Below, one piece after another: positions 9,400-18,154 of a stretch of DNA of 64,000 bases. The DNA comes from JAWKTV01 sp041398905. Its GTDB lineage: Bacteria; Planctomycetota; Planctomycetia; Planctomycetales; Planctomycetaceae. The first letter of the stretch is position 1; each line of letters opens with the position of its first letter. The stretch is taken from NCBI GenBank assembly GCA_041398905.1, contig JAWKTV010000019.1, positions 1-64,000 on the forward strand. Reading direction: 5' to 3'. The notes under the pieces are model-generated. The model saw only the letters and a program-made list of their open reading frames with translations, ran no database searches and was not told where the DNA came from. The translations under genes and the position numbers were made by a program.

Positions 9400-9948
9400 T
9401 TAGACCACCGGTTCGAACGTGAGGCTCTTAGTCGCGGCGGAACCGGCTCCCGATTTTGTGGCCCGGACGCGCAGATATCGCCCGGCGTCGGCAGTGAGTC
9501 GGAATCGCTTGGTCTGGGCGGCCGCGCCGGCACCGTCTGCTCCGGTCTGCGTGATGAACGCGGCGTGGAGCGTGACGGCGTCGGAAAAGTCGCTACTCGC
9601 GGCGTGCTGCACGAGGTAGATCATCGTCTGCGTGTCGGGCAGCTCGGCGGTCGTGAGTGCGGGCGCCTGCACCTCATATTCGACGTCGGCGAGCTGGTGG
9701 CCGTTGACGGTTGTCATGGTGTCGATGCCATCTGAGCTGATGGTCGTTGCGCTGCCGGGAAGTGCCTTCGTGACGCGGAGAGACGCATCGCGGCGGCCGA
9801 ACACTGGAACGGCGGCCATGGCGACGGCGGGCGCGAGCGATTCCGGGGAGTCGGCTTCGATCGCGATTCCGGCCCATAGACCGGCGAACAGAAAGAGGCA
9901 GGATGCGGCAGCCAAATAGATCAGCAGGCGAGAGTTGGGGGTTCGCAT
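9400..9948 (-). CDS. Capsid-associated protein with N-terminal membrane segment
   Basis: Starts at ATG 9948 (MRTPNSRLLIYLAAAS), preceded by an AAGGA site in the block CCCCGCAAGGA that also precedes the major capsid gene. Residues 8-30 form a strong hydrophobic segment (LLIYLAAASCLFLFAGLWAG), so the protein is anchored or exported. The rest (about 150 residues) is Thr/Ala/Gly-rich and beta-like: VFGRRDASLRVTKALPG, MTTVNGHQLADVEYEVQ, TMIYLVQHAASSDFSDAV, RYLRVRATKSGAGSA. That pattern recalls capsid decoration or structural domains. A membrane segment on a gene next to the major capsid is unusual. I recognise no named family. Confidence 0.6.
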   Translation of the reverse strand: MRTPNSRLLIYLAAASCLFLFAGLWAGIAIEADSPESLAPAVAMAAVPVFGRRDASLRVTKALPGSATTISSDGIDTMTTVNGHQLADVEYEVQAPALTTAELPDTQTMIYLVQHAASSDFSDAVTLHAAFITQTGADGAGAAAQTKRFRLTADAGRYLRVRATKSGAGSAATKSLTFEPVV

Positions 9949-9969
9949 GGTGGTGTCCTTGCGGGGTGA

Positions 9970-9995
9970 ACCGGCCGCCGCGAACGGCGGCCGGT
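9970..9995 (-). terminator. UUCG-loop hairpin after the major capsid gene
   Basis: Perfect 11-bp arms (ACCGGCCGCCG/CGGCGGCCGGT) enclose a four-base loop that reads TTCG on the minus strand. It lies between the major capsid stop (10043) and the next start (9948). There is no T run, so it is more likely an RNA stabiliser or partial terminator that raises capsid expression. Confidence 0.55.
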
Positions 9996-10042
9996 GTGAG
10001 AATTGCAAAAGCGGATTGGCAGGTTTGCAGCCGGGGCGTCGG

Positions 10043-10984
10043 TTATTCGATGGCCTCGGTGTCCAGGATGTTGTCCGTCGGAATGATCGGAATACCGAAC
10101 GCTTCCGTCGGCAGCGGAGCCGGCGCGCCGGTCGCGTTGGTCGCGGTGCGACTCTTGCGGAGTTGCTCCTGGCTGCGTCCGCTCATCAGCAGCGCGTGGG
10201 GCGGCAATCCCTTTTTGAACTTGGTCAGCAGCGCGGCGATCCGGTCGTCGGTCAGCCCCTTGTCCGCCTGCGTGGTGAGGTTGTAAATCTGTCCGATCGA
10301 ATGAATCGAGCGGACCTGCAATCCGACGTAGGCGAGCATCTCCTGGATGTAGCCGGTGAGCTGGTGCCCTTCGGCGTCGAGAATGTCGCCGATGCGGGGA
10401 TCATCGAGCTGCAGCATCCCGTTTTCACCCATCACCCATTGCACGTCGTTCGGTCCGAATCGCACCGCCCATACGCTCGATCCGCCGTTTGCCGTCGAGC
10501 CGGTCGCGTCGACTCGCATCGCGTCGTTGACCGACGCTTTGAGACCGGGGCAGCCCTTCGCGTCGTTCGCGGTGCCGTAGTAGAACTGCGCTGCCAAGTG
10601 CTGCAGGGCGGCTTGTACGGTCCCGCTGCCTTCGGTCGCGATGTACGCTTCCGGGCCGTCCTCGTGCTGGTCCGCGACGGCTTTGTCGCATTCCCAGCGG
10701 GGGTTCAGAATGTAGGTTTCGACGCGGCGCTTTTCGTAGGTGCCTTTGCTCTTGATCGGCGCTTCGTTCGCGTCGCGGAACCCGACCTGGGGCAATCTGG
10801 TACGGACCAGCGTGTTGTAGCTGGTCCCTTTGATCGGGCGCGCGTCGGCGAATCGCGGGATTTTCACGCCGTTGAACATGCCGGTGACCTCCGGCGTTCC
10901 GATTGCGGCTTCGTCCAGCAGTCCGGCAGCGGTGTCGTTGCCGTTCTGGATCATCAGGTCGAGTAGAGTCGGACGATCAGGCAT
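10043..10984 (-). CDS. Major capsid protein
   Basis: Intact 313-residue frame from ATG 10984 (MPDRPTLLDLMIQNG), with an AAGGA ribosome binding site. Features expected of a major capsid: VKIPRFADARPIKGTSY, TRLPQVGFRDANEAP, NPRWECDKAVADQHE, QHLAAQFYYGT, and KGLPPHALLMSGRSQEQL near the C-terminus. It directly follows the protease/scaffold gene and is the only gene of suitable size in this position. HK97-type fold is inferred, not seen. Two flanking regulatory signs (strong RBS and a UUCG hairpin after the stop) fit a highly expressed gene. Confidence 0.82.
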   Translation of the reverse strand: MPDRPTLLDLMIQNGNDTAAGLLDEAAIGTPEVTGMFNGVKIPRFADARPIKGTSYNTLVRTRLPQVGFRDANEAPIKSKGTYEKRRVETYILNPRWECDKAVADQHEDGPEAYIATEGSGTVQAALQHLAAQFYYGTANDAKGCPGLKASVNDAMRVDATGSTANGGSSVWAVRFGPNDVQWVMGENGMLQLDDPRIGDILDAEGHQLTGYIQEMLAYVGLQVRSIHSIGQIYNLTTQADKGLTDDRIAALLTKFKKGLPPHALLMSGRSQEQLRKSRTATNATGAPAPLPTEAFGIPIIPTDNILDTEAIE

Positions 10985-11056
10985 TGTCGCATCCTTGCGG
11001 GGTGTGGTGAGTGGTGGCAGTGTGCCGGGAGGCAGGTGTCGAGCTGGCGGGGCGGC

Positions 11057-12187
11057 TTACTTGCGGCCGGGGAGCCGCATTGCGGCGGCGGCTTTTCCGA
11101 GTCCGTCGCCGATCGCCTGGGAGAGTCGCGTGGCGCGGGCATCAGCCGGCGGTTGCTGCGAGCCGCCGGAGACCGGTTCGCGTTCGCCCAGGCTGAGTTG
11201 GCCGAGCTGGGTTTGCAGCTCTTGGACCGTTTTGTTCTGCGTGGTGAGCTGCTGCTGCAGGGCGGCGATATGGTGCGCCTGTGCGTCACTGAACGCGACG
11301 CCTTCGGCGAACCACTTCGCGCCGTTCTCGGCCCCGAACGCGCCGACGTAGCGGCTGAGTTCGACGCGAGCCAGTGCGGCCGGGTCGGACGGTTCGGCCG
11401 GCGGGCTGCCGGCATCGCCGGAAGTGTCGCTGCGGGTCTCTTGATCGCTGCTGTCGCTTGCGACCTGGTCGGCGGCCGCCTCCTGCGGCTCTTGGGCGCC
11501 TTCCTGGCCTTCGACCGGCTCCGCCGTTTCGGGCGATTCTGAGGAACTGAGGGCCGCCTTCGATTTTGTGGCGGGCTTGCGGGTCGTTCTCGGCATCGTG
11601 CCGGCCTCGCTGGTGAGAGTAACGGGGACGTCGCCGGCCGATCCGGCGGCGAAACGTGTCTCGGTGTTTGCGTCGTAGCCGTAGGGGCAGATGGCGACGC
11701 CTCGCAGTGTCCACGCTCGGGCGATGACGCACGGTCCCTCAACCATGCCGCCGTTTACGCTGCTGGTGAATCCCTCTGGGATGTATTCGAGCAGCGGATC
11801 TTCGGCGAACAGAATCGACGCCTGATAGGGGACGCCTCGGGCAGCTTTGGCGACGATTTCGGAGCCGCGATCGTTGTCGGCGAGCGATACGATTTGCCCG
11901 CTGAGCGTGAGACCGTCGGCTCCGACGCGGAACGTGTCGGCGAATCCGATGATCTCGCCTGGGTCGTGGCAATAGTCGACCGGAATTCGGTCGGCGTGCT
12001 GCATCCCGGCGAAGTCGTGGTAGATGAGTCCCCACCACCAGTGGTCAATGGCTTCGGATGACCGCGCGAGCATTTCAAACCGCTTGCCGTCGCCTTCGCC
12101 GGCGGACAGCGCGAACGGCGAGAGCGCGAACCGCAGCGCGGCGGCTGGAACGTTGCGGGTTTCGATTGTTGGTGCGCTATCGGGCAT
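11057..12187 (-). CDS. Prohead protease with C-terminal scaffold region
   Basis: Starts at ATG 12187 (MPDSAPTIETRNVPA), overlapping the portal stop by 11 bases; 376 residues. The N-terminal 200 residues look like a capsid maturation serine protease: RIPVDYCHDPGEIIGF supplies the His, and GVPYQASILFAED supplies the Ser, with GFTSSVNGGMVEGP between conserved blocks. From about residue 210 the protein is acidic, Ser/Glu/Ala-rich and disordered, ending in a predicted coiled coil (HHIAALQQQLTTQNKTVQEL), the usual scaffold part of fused protease-scaffold proteins. The major capsid gene follows, as expected. Confidence 0.78.
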   Translation of the reverse strand: MPDSAPTIETRNVPAAALRFALSPFALSAGEGDGKRFEMLARSSEAIDHWWWGLIYHDFAGMQHADRIPVDYCHDPGEIIGFADTFRVGADGLTLSGQIVSLADNDRGSEIVAKAARGVPYQASILFAEDPLLEYIPEGFTSSVNGGMVEGPCVIARAWTLRGVAICPYGYDANTETRFAAGSAGDVPVTLTSEAGTMPRTTRKPATKSKAALSSSESPETAEPVEGQEGAQEPQEAAADQVASDSSDQETRSDTSGDAGSPPAEPSDPAALARVELSRYVGAFGAENGAKWFAEGVAFSDAQAHHIAALQQQLTTQNKTVQELQTQLGQLSLGEREPVSGGSQQPPADARATRLSQAIGDGLGKAAAAMRLPGRK

Positions 12188-13700
12188 TTTGCAGTTCCTC
12201 CGCGACGTCCGTCGCGAGTTGCGACGGATCGACCAGCGTAGCGCCGTCGCCGGCAAAGCTGAGTTCAAACCCTCTCGGCCCGAGGACTTCTTTCGAGTAG
12301 TCGATGGCCTCCGCGATGCGATCGACGTTGTCGAAGTAGTCGGTCCCGCGCTCGCTGCAAATTCGCTGCGGGTTGTCGAACGCGCTCGCGACCGCGAGTC
12401 GGTCGCCCTTTACTTCTTTGAGCTTATCCCACCACGGAACGCCGTCGGGGACCCAGCTTGTTGCGAGACTGGTAGCGGTTTCGCCTTTGGGGAGCGTGAG
12501 CCCCTCCTGCTGAATGGCGATCGCGGTGCGCCATTGGAGCCATTGGGTAAGTAGCTCCTGGTTGTCCTCGATCCGGTCCCGCGCGCTCCTCATGTAGAGC
12601 TGCGCGGCTCTGAGCGAGCCGTGAAAGTTCGTGTGGGCTTCGTCAAAGAACGAGTAAGGCAGGTCGAGCGATTTGAGCACGACCATTACGACAGCCTGGT
12701 GGAACGTCTGAAACTGGCTCGACGGGTTGGTGCTTTGGAGCGTCTGCAGGTTGTCGCCCGGGTTGAGTTCGACCTTCCACGGAGCGCGACCGAAGTCGAC
12801 GTCGTACTTGTCGCCGGCGGCTTCCTGTTCGTTGTCGTTCTCGCCGGCTGCCTGCGCGGTGTGGACGCCGAATCCGGTCGATCCGTCGTCGTCTGCAGTC
12901 GTCGTGAACACGTAGCCCATCATTTGCTCGATCTTGGATCGGGCGAGGGCGTACTCGAAGTTTTCGTAGACGTCGCGGAGCGAATTGAGACCGGCCGCGA
13001 GTGGGGAGATTCCGCGGGTTTGGTCGGCGCGATCGAAGTAGCCGTGCAAAATGAAGTTGGCGGCGGGGACGTCGCGCTCAAACTCATAGCCCCCGCCGAT
13101 TTTCCGCCGGTGGATCGCGTAGGCGAGATGCTCGTCGGCTGGCCCGAGCTTGACGCCTTGGACCCACCGTTCCGCCTGGGACTGGCCGCGGGCGTCCCGG
13201 ATGCGGTCCGATTCGATCATCTGTAGTCGGCCGCTGGCGAGCTTGAGAAGTCCGTGGTCGCCGTCGAGCGTGCGGTGTGCCTCGACCATGCGGAGCATTT
13301 TTGACAGTCGCCAGCGGCGCGAGGCTTCGACGTTCCCCTTCTTGGACCATTCCGCGACGGCCGCTTCATATTCTCGATTCCATCCTTTGTCGGTCTTGTG
13401 GCGACTCTGGAACCGGAACCGGGAAACGAAGTCAAGGTGCTTCCGCACCAGCCACGCGGCCAGGGCGGAGTTGCGGCGCAGGTCGCCGGCGGAGCTGCGG
13501 AGCTGCCCGCGCTGTGATTGGTTGAGGATTTCGTCTTCGCGCCGGCTTTCGATCGGTGTCGAGCGGCGGCGTTTGCGGTGTTCGACGGCGTCGTATCCGA
13601 AACGTGTCGCAGAGGCGGTTTCGATCCTGGGTGTATCGAGAAACGCTCCAGCGCAGCCGGTCGTGATGATTTGAGCGGTCAAGAGAATGAAGCGGAGCAA
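12177..13700 (-). CDS. Portal protein (lambda family)
   Basis: A 507-residue protein. I place the start at TTG 13700, immediately after the gpW-like stop (TAA-C-TTG), because no ATG lies near the conserved N-terminus; a second TTG lies at about 13682. Hallmarks of lambda-type portals: LAAWLVRKHLDFVSRF, WNREYEAAVAEWSKKG, the GGGYEFERDVPAANFIL block, DRADQTRGISPLAAGL, and SFFDEAHTNFHGSLRAA. Gene order (gpW, portal, protease, capsid) is that of lambda-like head modules. The frame is intact. It forms the packaging ring at one capsid vertex. Confidence 0.88.
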   Translation of the reverse strand: MLRFILLTAQIITTGCAGAFLDTPRIETASATRFGYDAVEHRKRRRSTPIESRREDEILNQSQRGQLRSSAGDLRRNSALAAWLVRKHLDFVSRFRFQSRHKTDKGWNREYEAAVAEWSKKGNVEASRRWRLSKMLRMVEAHRTLDGDHGLLKLASGRLQMIESDRIRDARGQSQAERWVQGVKLGPADEHLAYAIHRRKIGGGYEFERDVPAANFILHGYFDRADQTRGISPLAAGLNSLRDVYENFEYALARSKIEQMMGYVFTTTADDDGSTGFGVHTAQAAGENDNEQEAAGDKYDVDFGRAPWKVELNPGDNLQTLQSTNPSSQFQTFHQAVVMVVLKSLDLPYSFFDEAHTNFHGSLRAAQLYMRSARDRIEDNQELLTQWLQWRTAIAIQQEGLTLPKGETATSLATSWVPDGVPWWDKLKEVKGDRLAVASAFDNPQRICSERGTDYFDNVDRIAEAIDYSKEVLGPRGFELSFAGDGATLVDPSQLATDVAEELQNAR

Positions 13701-13701
13701 G

Positions 13702-13902
13702 TTACCACCCGGTACTCGCGTCGATCGACGCGACGCGGGGACGTTTGATCGGAGCCGCGGTATCGGTCGCCTGCAGCTCGCGGAGCCGACGGCGGAGCGA
13801 ATCGTGGTTGAGCTGGACCGTTTGCCCATCGACAACAACGGTCGTCGCGCCGCTGTTTAGCAGTGCGCGAATGTCGGCAATCGCTTGTGAGTTGTCGGGC
13901 AT
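13702..13902 (-). CDS. gpW-like head-tail joining protein
   Basis: A 66-residue frame from ATG 13902: an N-terminal helix (SQAIADIRALLNSGATT), a short hairpin (VVVDGQTVQLN) and a second helix (DSLRRRLRELQATD). Size, helix-hairpin-helix layout and position directly before the portal gene are those of lambda gpW. It would join the portal to the tail. Confidence 0.75.
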   Translation of the reverse strand: MPDNSQAIADIRALLNSGATTVVVDGQTVQLNHDSLRRRLRELQATDTAAPIKRPRVASIDASTGW

Positions 13903-13990
13903 GGGTGCGGCACAATATCGCCGCGGATGCAGCTTGGGCCGGCTTTTCGTCGGCGGAATAGCCGTCCGCGCTTTTCCTGGGCGGTTGACA

Positions 13991-14012
13991 GCATCGCCGG
14001 CGGTGGCGATGC
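13991..14012. repeat. Short palindrome in methylase leader
   Basis: GCATCGCC-GGCGGT-GGCGATGC, a perfect 8-bp inverted repeat, lies in the gap between the divergent gpW-like and methyltransferase genes. A half copy (GCCAGCGGTGGCGATGC) follows at about 14076. Same family as 7372, 14824, 20769 and 28923. Confidence 0.7.
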
Positions 14013-14049
14013 TTCATGCAGGTTTACTTTGATCCTGCAGGGGGTGCCG

Positions 14050-14811
14050 ATGCGAAGTCGATCGAACAACGCCAGCGGTGGCGATGCTGTTCTGGATTTG
14101 AGGTATCCGGGCGGGAAGGGTGTGGCCGGCTTGGCGGACTGGATCATCGCGCAGCAGCCGGCGCACGTTTGGTATGCGGAGCCGTTCGCCGGTAAGGGGG
14201 CGGTGGCTCGTCGAAAGCCGCCGGCGCTCAAAACGTGGCTGGTCGATGACGATCCCGCGGTTCTCGCCTGGTGGAGCCGGTTCGGCCTTCCTGGAAGCAT
14301 TGCCATTTGTGGCGATGGCATTCGGTTCTGCGAGTTGGCGGCGGAGTGGGGGCCGGCGGAGCTGCTGCTGTATGTTGATCCGCCGTATCTGATGAGCACG
14401 CGGAGCGGGCGGCGGCTTTATCGGCACGAACTGACGGTCGCGGATCACGAGCGGCTGCTCGCGGCGCTTCTGGCCTGCCGGTGCTCGGTGATGGTTTCAG
14501 GGTACGATTCTCCGCTGTACCGCGATCGCTTGGCCGGCTGGTCGGTTGCTTCGCGGCGGTGTATGACGCGGGGCGGGCTGCGCGATGAATTCCTGTGGAC
14601 GAATTTCACGCCGGGGGAGTTGTCGATCGTCCCGGACTATTCGCAGTTGGGGGGTTGCTTTCGCGAGCGGGCGCGCGTCGCGAAGAAAGTGCGCCGCTGG
14701 GTTGCGAACCTGGCGACGCTGCCTGATCGCGAGCGTGACGTGTTGATGCGGGCGTTGATCGCGGCGAACGTCGCGGAGCATGGCCGGTTGCGGCGACGTC
14801 GGGAGCGGTGA
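14050..14811 (+). CDS. DNA N6-adenine methyltransferase (D12/Dam class)
   Basis: Starts at ATG 14050 (MRSRSNNASGGDAVLD), preceded by a G-rich site. Motifs of D12-class enzymes appear in order: LRYPGGKG at residues 17-24 (SAM-binding region), YAEPFAGKGAV (motif I), WLVDDDPAVLAWW, and LLYVDPPYLMSTRSG (catalytic DPPY, motif IV). Length of 253 residues is normal. It is on the strand opposite to the surrounding head genes and is flanked by palindromic repeats on both sides, so it looks like an inserted cassette. It probably protects phage DNA from restriction, or alters host methylation. The site methylated cannot be read from the sequence. Confidence 0.88.
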   Translation: MRSRSNNASGGDAVLDLRYPGGKGVAGLADWIIAQQPAHVWYAEPFAGKGAVARRKPPALKTWLVDDDPAVLAWWSRFGLPGSIAICGDGIRFCELAAEWGPAELLLYVDPPYLMSTRSGRRLYRHELTVADHERLLAALLACRCSVMVSGYDSPLYRDRLAGWSVASRRCMTRGGLRDEFLWTNFTPGELSIVPDYSQLGGCFRERARVAKKVRRWVANLATLPDRERDVLMRALIAANVAEHGRLRRRRER

Positions 14812-14823
14812 CGCTGGAGTACT

Positions 14824-14902
14824 GCATCGTTGGCGGCGGCGATGGGATCCGGTATCGCCGGCGTTGGCGATGTTGGCCGGGATCGCCGGCGGTGGCGATG
14901 TC
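14824..14902. repeat. Three tandem short palindromes
   Basis: Three imperfect copies in a row: GCATCGTTGGCGGCGGCGATGG (14824-14845), TATCGCCGGCGTTGGCGATG (14853-14872) and GATCGCCGGCGGTGGCGATG (14881-14900). A GGGATCC block lies between the first two, as at 7394. They follow the methyltransferase stop and may act as a bidirectional terminator. Confidence 0.7.
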
Positions 14903-14911
14903 GGCCGACGT

Positions 14912-15175
14912 TCATTCGAACAGCCATGTCCGGTCAATTCGCCGCTGACCGCATTCGGCGCAGTTACACTCGCGCAGCATGATCTTGTTGAACGGTAGTT
15001 GGTTGACGGGATCGCATCCGGTCGCTTCGATCGTCCGGGAATTCCGGTAGGGGGAGCGCTTCGTACTGTGGCACTTTCCGCAGCGGCTCGCCGTGACGGT
15101 TCCGGCGTCGGCGGTTTCCGTTTTCCGGCCTGGCGGGCGGCCGCGTTTCTTGGTGGTGGGTTGCTTGGCGTCCAT
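14912..15175 (-). CDS. Small zinc-ribbon protein with AT-hook-like motif
   Basis: An 87-residue protein from ATG 15175. The N-terminus has KKRGRPPGRK, an AT-hook-like minor-groove binding motif. Two cysteine pairs follow (RCGKCHSTK and ECNCAECGQ), forming a likely zinc ribbon, with a conserved-looking segment between them (SRTIEATGCDPVNQLPFN). It starts 14 bases after the terminase stop. A DNA-binding or regulatory role is inferred. No named family recognised. Confidence 0.6.
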   Translation of the reverse strand: MDAKQPTTKKRGRPPGRKTETADAGTVTASRCGKCHSTKRSPYRNSRTIEATGCDPVNQLPFNKIMLRECNCAECGQRRIDRTWLFE

Positions 15176-15188
15176 GCCTGCGGTTCCT

Positions 15189-17479
15189 TTAGTCAAAATA
15201 TTTGGCCGCGCGCTTCGATCGTTTGCGCGGCGCGGTGGTTGTGATCGCGGGGGTGATGCTGGCTCCACACATCGACGCGGCGACGGCGCAGCCGGTGACA
15301 CAGTCGAGCCAGTGGTTTTCCGTCTCGCCGGGTTTGAGTTCCCAGCGGTCGGTGGGGCGGTCTCCCACGTCGCGTTTCCGTAGCTCGGCGGTGAGCTGGC
15401 GAGCGAAGAACGTGTGCGGGCGCGAGTTTGGGCGACCGTAGATTGTGAGGCTGCCGCGGTCGCCGACGGGCGTCGCGAGTCGGGTGTGAACGAACGTTTT
15501 CCAGTGGTTGACGTCGCTCCGGGCCTGCCGGCTGGTGCTGCGACCTGAGCGAGCCGGTCCGATGATCCATTCGTCGCCGATGACCTCGCCGGCCTTTGCT
15601 TTGTAAGTCGATATCGGTCGCATCTGCGACGTGATTGTGCGACCGAAGTAGGGCAGAATGCGGGCGGCGTGCTTCGCCTCGCGCACCGCTTTTCGTACTG
15701 TCGCGGTGTTGTCGCCGGCGTCTACAAGGCAGAGGTTGACCGCGAGCGTGCCGCCGGCGTCCGCCTGGTGCGCGTTGTCGAGTAGCTGCGTCGTGAGTTC
15801 TTGGAGTCCGGCGTAGATTGCGGCTTCCGTCGATCGTTTTGGGTAGAGCTGCTTGAGCGTCTGCTCGGCCTTTTGCGCTTTCCATGTCGGGCGGTTCTGC
15901 TTGGGCCAGCAGCCGTAGTCGATGACGTAACCGGTAAACGTCGGCGTCCATGCGCAGACGGTCCAATAGAGCACGCGGTGCTGCACGTCGACGAATGCCG
16001 TGAGCCAAGCGCAATCGAGCGGGACGCGGCCGCGCGGGTAGCCGCTGAATCGCGTCGCGATCTGGTCGGCTGTCAAAAAGTCGTCCTCGGTGGCGAACGG
16101 GTCGAGGGGTGCGTTCATGTACTCGGAAAAAAACGCGGACTCATCCCGTTTGTAGAGGTTCATCGCGTGTTGGATCGCGGACGCCTCCCAGGGCAGCTTG
16201 CGTTCCGGCCAGCTTGCGACGCAGCCGGCGTCGAGCGTCTCGCGGTGTTCGAGATAGTAGGCGGTCGCCTCGGCGCGGATCGTTTCCAGCAGCTCGGGCC
16301 GATCGTCGGGAATTGTTTTGACCTGGTCGAGAATCTCGAAGTAGTCTCCCCATGCTGCGAGATTGTCCGGCAGCTTGTCGACGATACCTTCCCGCTGGCC
16401 TTGCCAGTCTGGGTACAACTCGCGGTCGGTCATTTGGTCCGCCACGTCGCCGCGGTAGATGATCGTGCACGGCATGACGGCGGCGATTGCCTCGCCCGGT
16501 CCCGCCATTCCGAGCACGTCGCCGGCGATGATGTCGAGCCGGGTCTGCGTCTGGTCGGTCGAGGCGCGCTCTCGCGGGTCTGCGGATCGTCGATCAGTAC
16601 GACGCCTGGCCGGATGATCTCGCCGGTTTCTGTCGTGTGCTGTGCTCCGCGAACTGCGGTCAACAGTCCGCCCACGCCGATAATGCAGCCGGGTTGCCCG
16701 GCGACCGTCGGCAGAATGATTTCGCCGTCGGTCCATTGCATGTTCGTCGGTTGGCCGTCGAGTAGCTGGCCTTTCGCCCGTTGGTTGATTCCCTCAAGCC
16801 GGTAGATCGGATAGCAGACCTCGGGGAAGTCGGCGGCGAGTAGGGGGTTGAAACGCAGCTCGGTCTTGATTGCCAGTAAGCATTTTTGCGCCTTCTCGTC
16901 GGTCGCGCCTAAAAGCATCGCGAAGCGGTGGTGGCGGTGGAGTTGACACCAGAGAATTGACCGGATCGCGATCGTTGTTTTCCCGCGACCGCGGTCGATG
17001 GCGAACGCGAACAGCGCGCCGATGAGCACCGCGATCTGAATTCTGCCGATCATCGTCCGGTGGCCGGCGGAGAACGCGAGCGGGAATGCCCTCGGGTGGT
17101 AGGTTTCAAGGTAGAGCGTCAGGTTGCGTTCGCACGCGGCCCGGCGTTCTGGATCGGCGACGGGGGGGAGTGGACCGATTTCGCGTCCTGCCTGAGACTT
17201 CTTCCGTTCCTTCTCCGCCATGCGGCTTTTGTGCCGCTCGTAGGGGTCGGTCTTGGGCCTTGCCTGGCGGGCGACGTCCTCCAGCAACGTTGCGAGCGCC
17301 GGGACTTCGTGTTCTGTCGCAAGGTCCGCGACGCAATCGACGCTGGCGGTCGGCCCGAGTTGCTGCAGGGCTCGCGCGGCGAGTGTTTCGACCAGGTCGC
17401 GCTCGTCGCCCGTTCTGGCGATGGCGTGGAACGCCTGCCAGTCTGCGCCAAGTTGGGCGATCGGTGTCGGGAGCGGCAT
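15189..17479 (-). CDS. Terminase large subunit, one frameshift
   Basis: Starts at ATG 17479 (MPLPTPIAQLGADWQ) and ends at TAA 15189; about 763 residues. The ATPase domain has a Walker-A-like DRGRGKTTIAIRSI near residue 160 and a Walker B GVVLIDDPQTRES near residue 298. A single-base shift near 16567 separates this from the nuclease half, which runs on through DILDQVKTIPDDRPELL, DDFLTADQIATRFSG, WLTAFVDVQHRVLYW (acidic nuclease-type strand) and NLCLVDAGDNTATVRKA to the end. It is the DNA packaging motor and nuclease. Length and the upstream small-subunit gene support this. The shift lies in a GCGCC stretch and is probably a sequence error. Confidence 0.88.
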
Positions 17480-17489
17480 TGTCGGGGGT

Positions 17490-17882
17490 TCAGTTGTGCG
17501 CCTGGAAGCCGGCGAGCAATTCGGAGAGTCGGTTTCGCGGCGGGCTGTCCGGGGTCGACTCCGGGTCGGCGGGTTCTTCCATTCCGAGCAATTTGGCGAG
17601 TCTCACAATCTTGTCGATGACCTGCTGTTGAATGCGAAACTCCGGCGCCGGCTCCTGGCGTTTCAGCTCGCCCTTGTCGTTGCGGATTTCGAGCACCATA
17701 CCCTGCGAGTTGAGGAAGTCCGTCGCCTTCGTGTATTGCGACAGAAGCTGCGCGAGAATCTGCGCGTGCATCGGGAGCGCATCGCGCAGCCGGCCGCGGC
17801 GGCGCAGTTCTGTGACGATTTCCGCCCACCACTCCGCCGCGGGGGCGGGTCATTCGTCGGGGATCTTCCAGCGGTCGGTCAT
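17490..17882 (-). CDS. Terminase small subunit (P27-like), in-frame TGA
   Basis: ATG 17882 overlaps the upstream stop as ATGA and opens MTDRWKIPDE, then an in-frame TGA at 17850-17852, after which the same frame continues AEWWAEIVTELRRRGRLRD to ATG 17771 and on to HN at 17490. Residues after 17771 (LSQYTKATDFLNSQG, GELKRQEPAPEFRIQQQ, IDKIVRLAKLLGM) match P27-type small terminases. The WW-E-I-V-T-E-L-R-R-G block before 17771 is also normal for the family, so the true gene is longer than the shorter frame. The TGA is next to G-rich runs and is probably an error. Confidence 0.7.
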
Positions 17883-18151
17883 TGTGTGAACCCGGGCCAT
17901 TTTTCGAGCCGGCCGAGCCGGTGCTCATGCGATGCGTGCTTCGCTTCGTGCTGCTCGAGCCGGCGGGCGTGCTGCATGGTTTGTTGCTCTGTTGATTTGC
18001 TGCGCTCGGTGGCCTCGTCGAGCACGCGGCGGATATAGCCGACATTGATTGCGAGTCTGCCGGCCCAGGCGACGAACCCGCCGACGGCGACAATGGCAGC
18101 GACAACCGCGGCGATTATTTCGCCGATCGACATGTTTGCGAGCGTTTCCAC
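17879..18151 (-). CDS. Small membrane protein with coiled coil
   Basis: A 90-residue protein from ATG 18151. Residues 9-30 form one transmembrane segment (IGEIIAAVVAAIVAVGGF), followed by a charged helical tail (RVLDEATERSKSTEQQ, RRLEQHEAKHASHEHR). The stop overlaps the next ATG. One membrane span plus a coiled coil fits a holin-like or spanin-like lysis accessory, but position before the terminase is only weak support. Confidence 0.6.
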   Translation of the reverse strand: METLANMSIGEIIAAVVAAIVAVGGFVAWAGRLAINVGYIRRVLDEATERSKSTEQQTMQHARRLEQHEAKHASHEHRLGRLEKWPGFTQ

Positions 18152-18154
18152 GGC

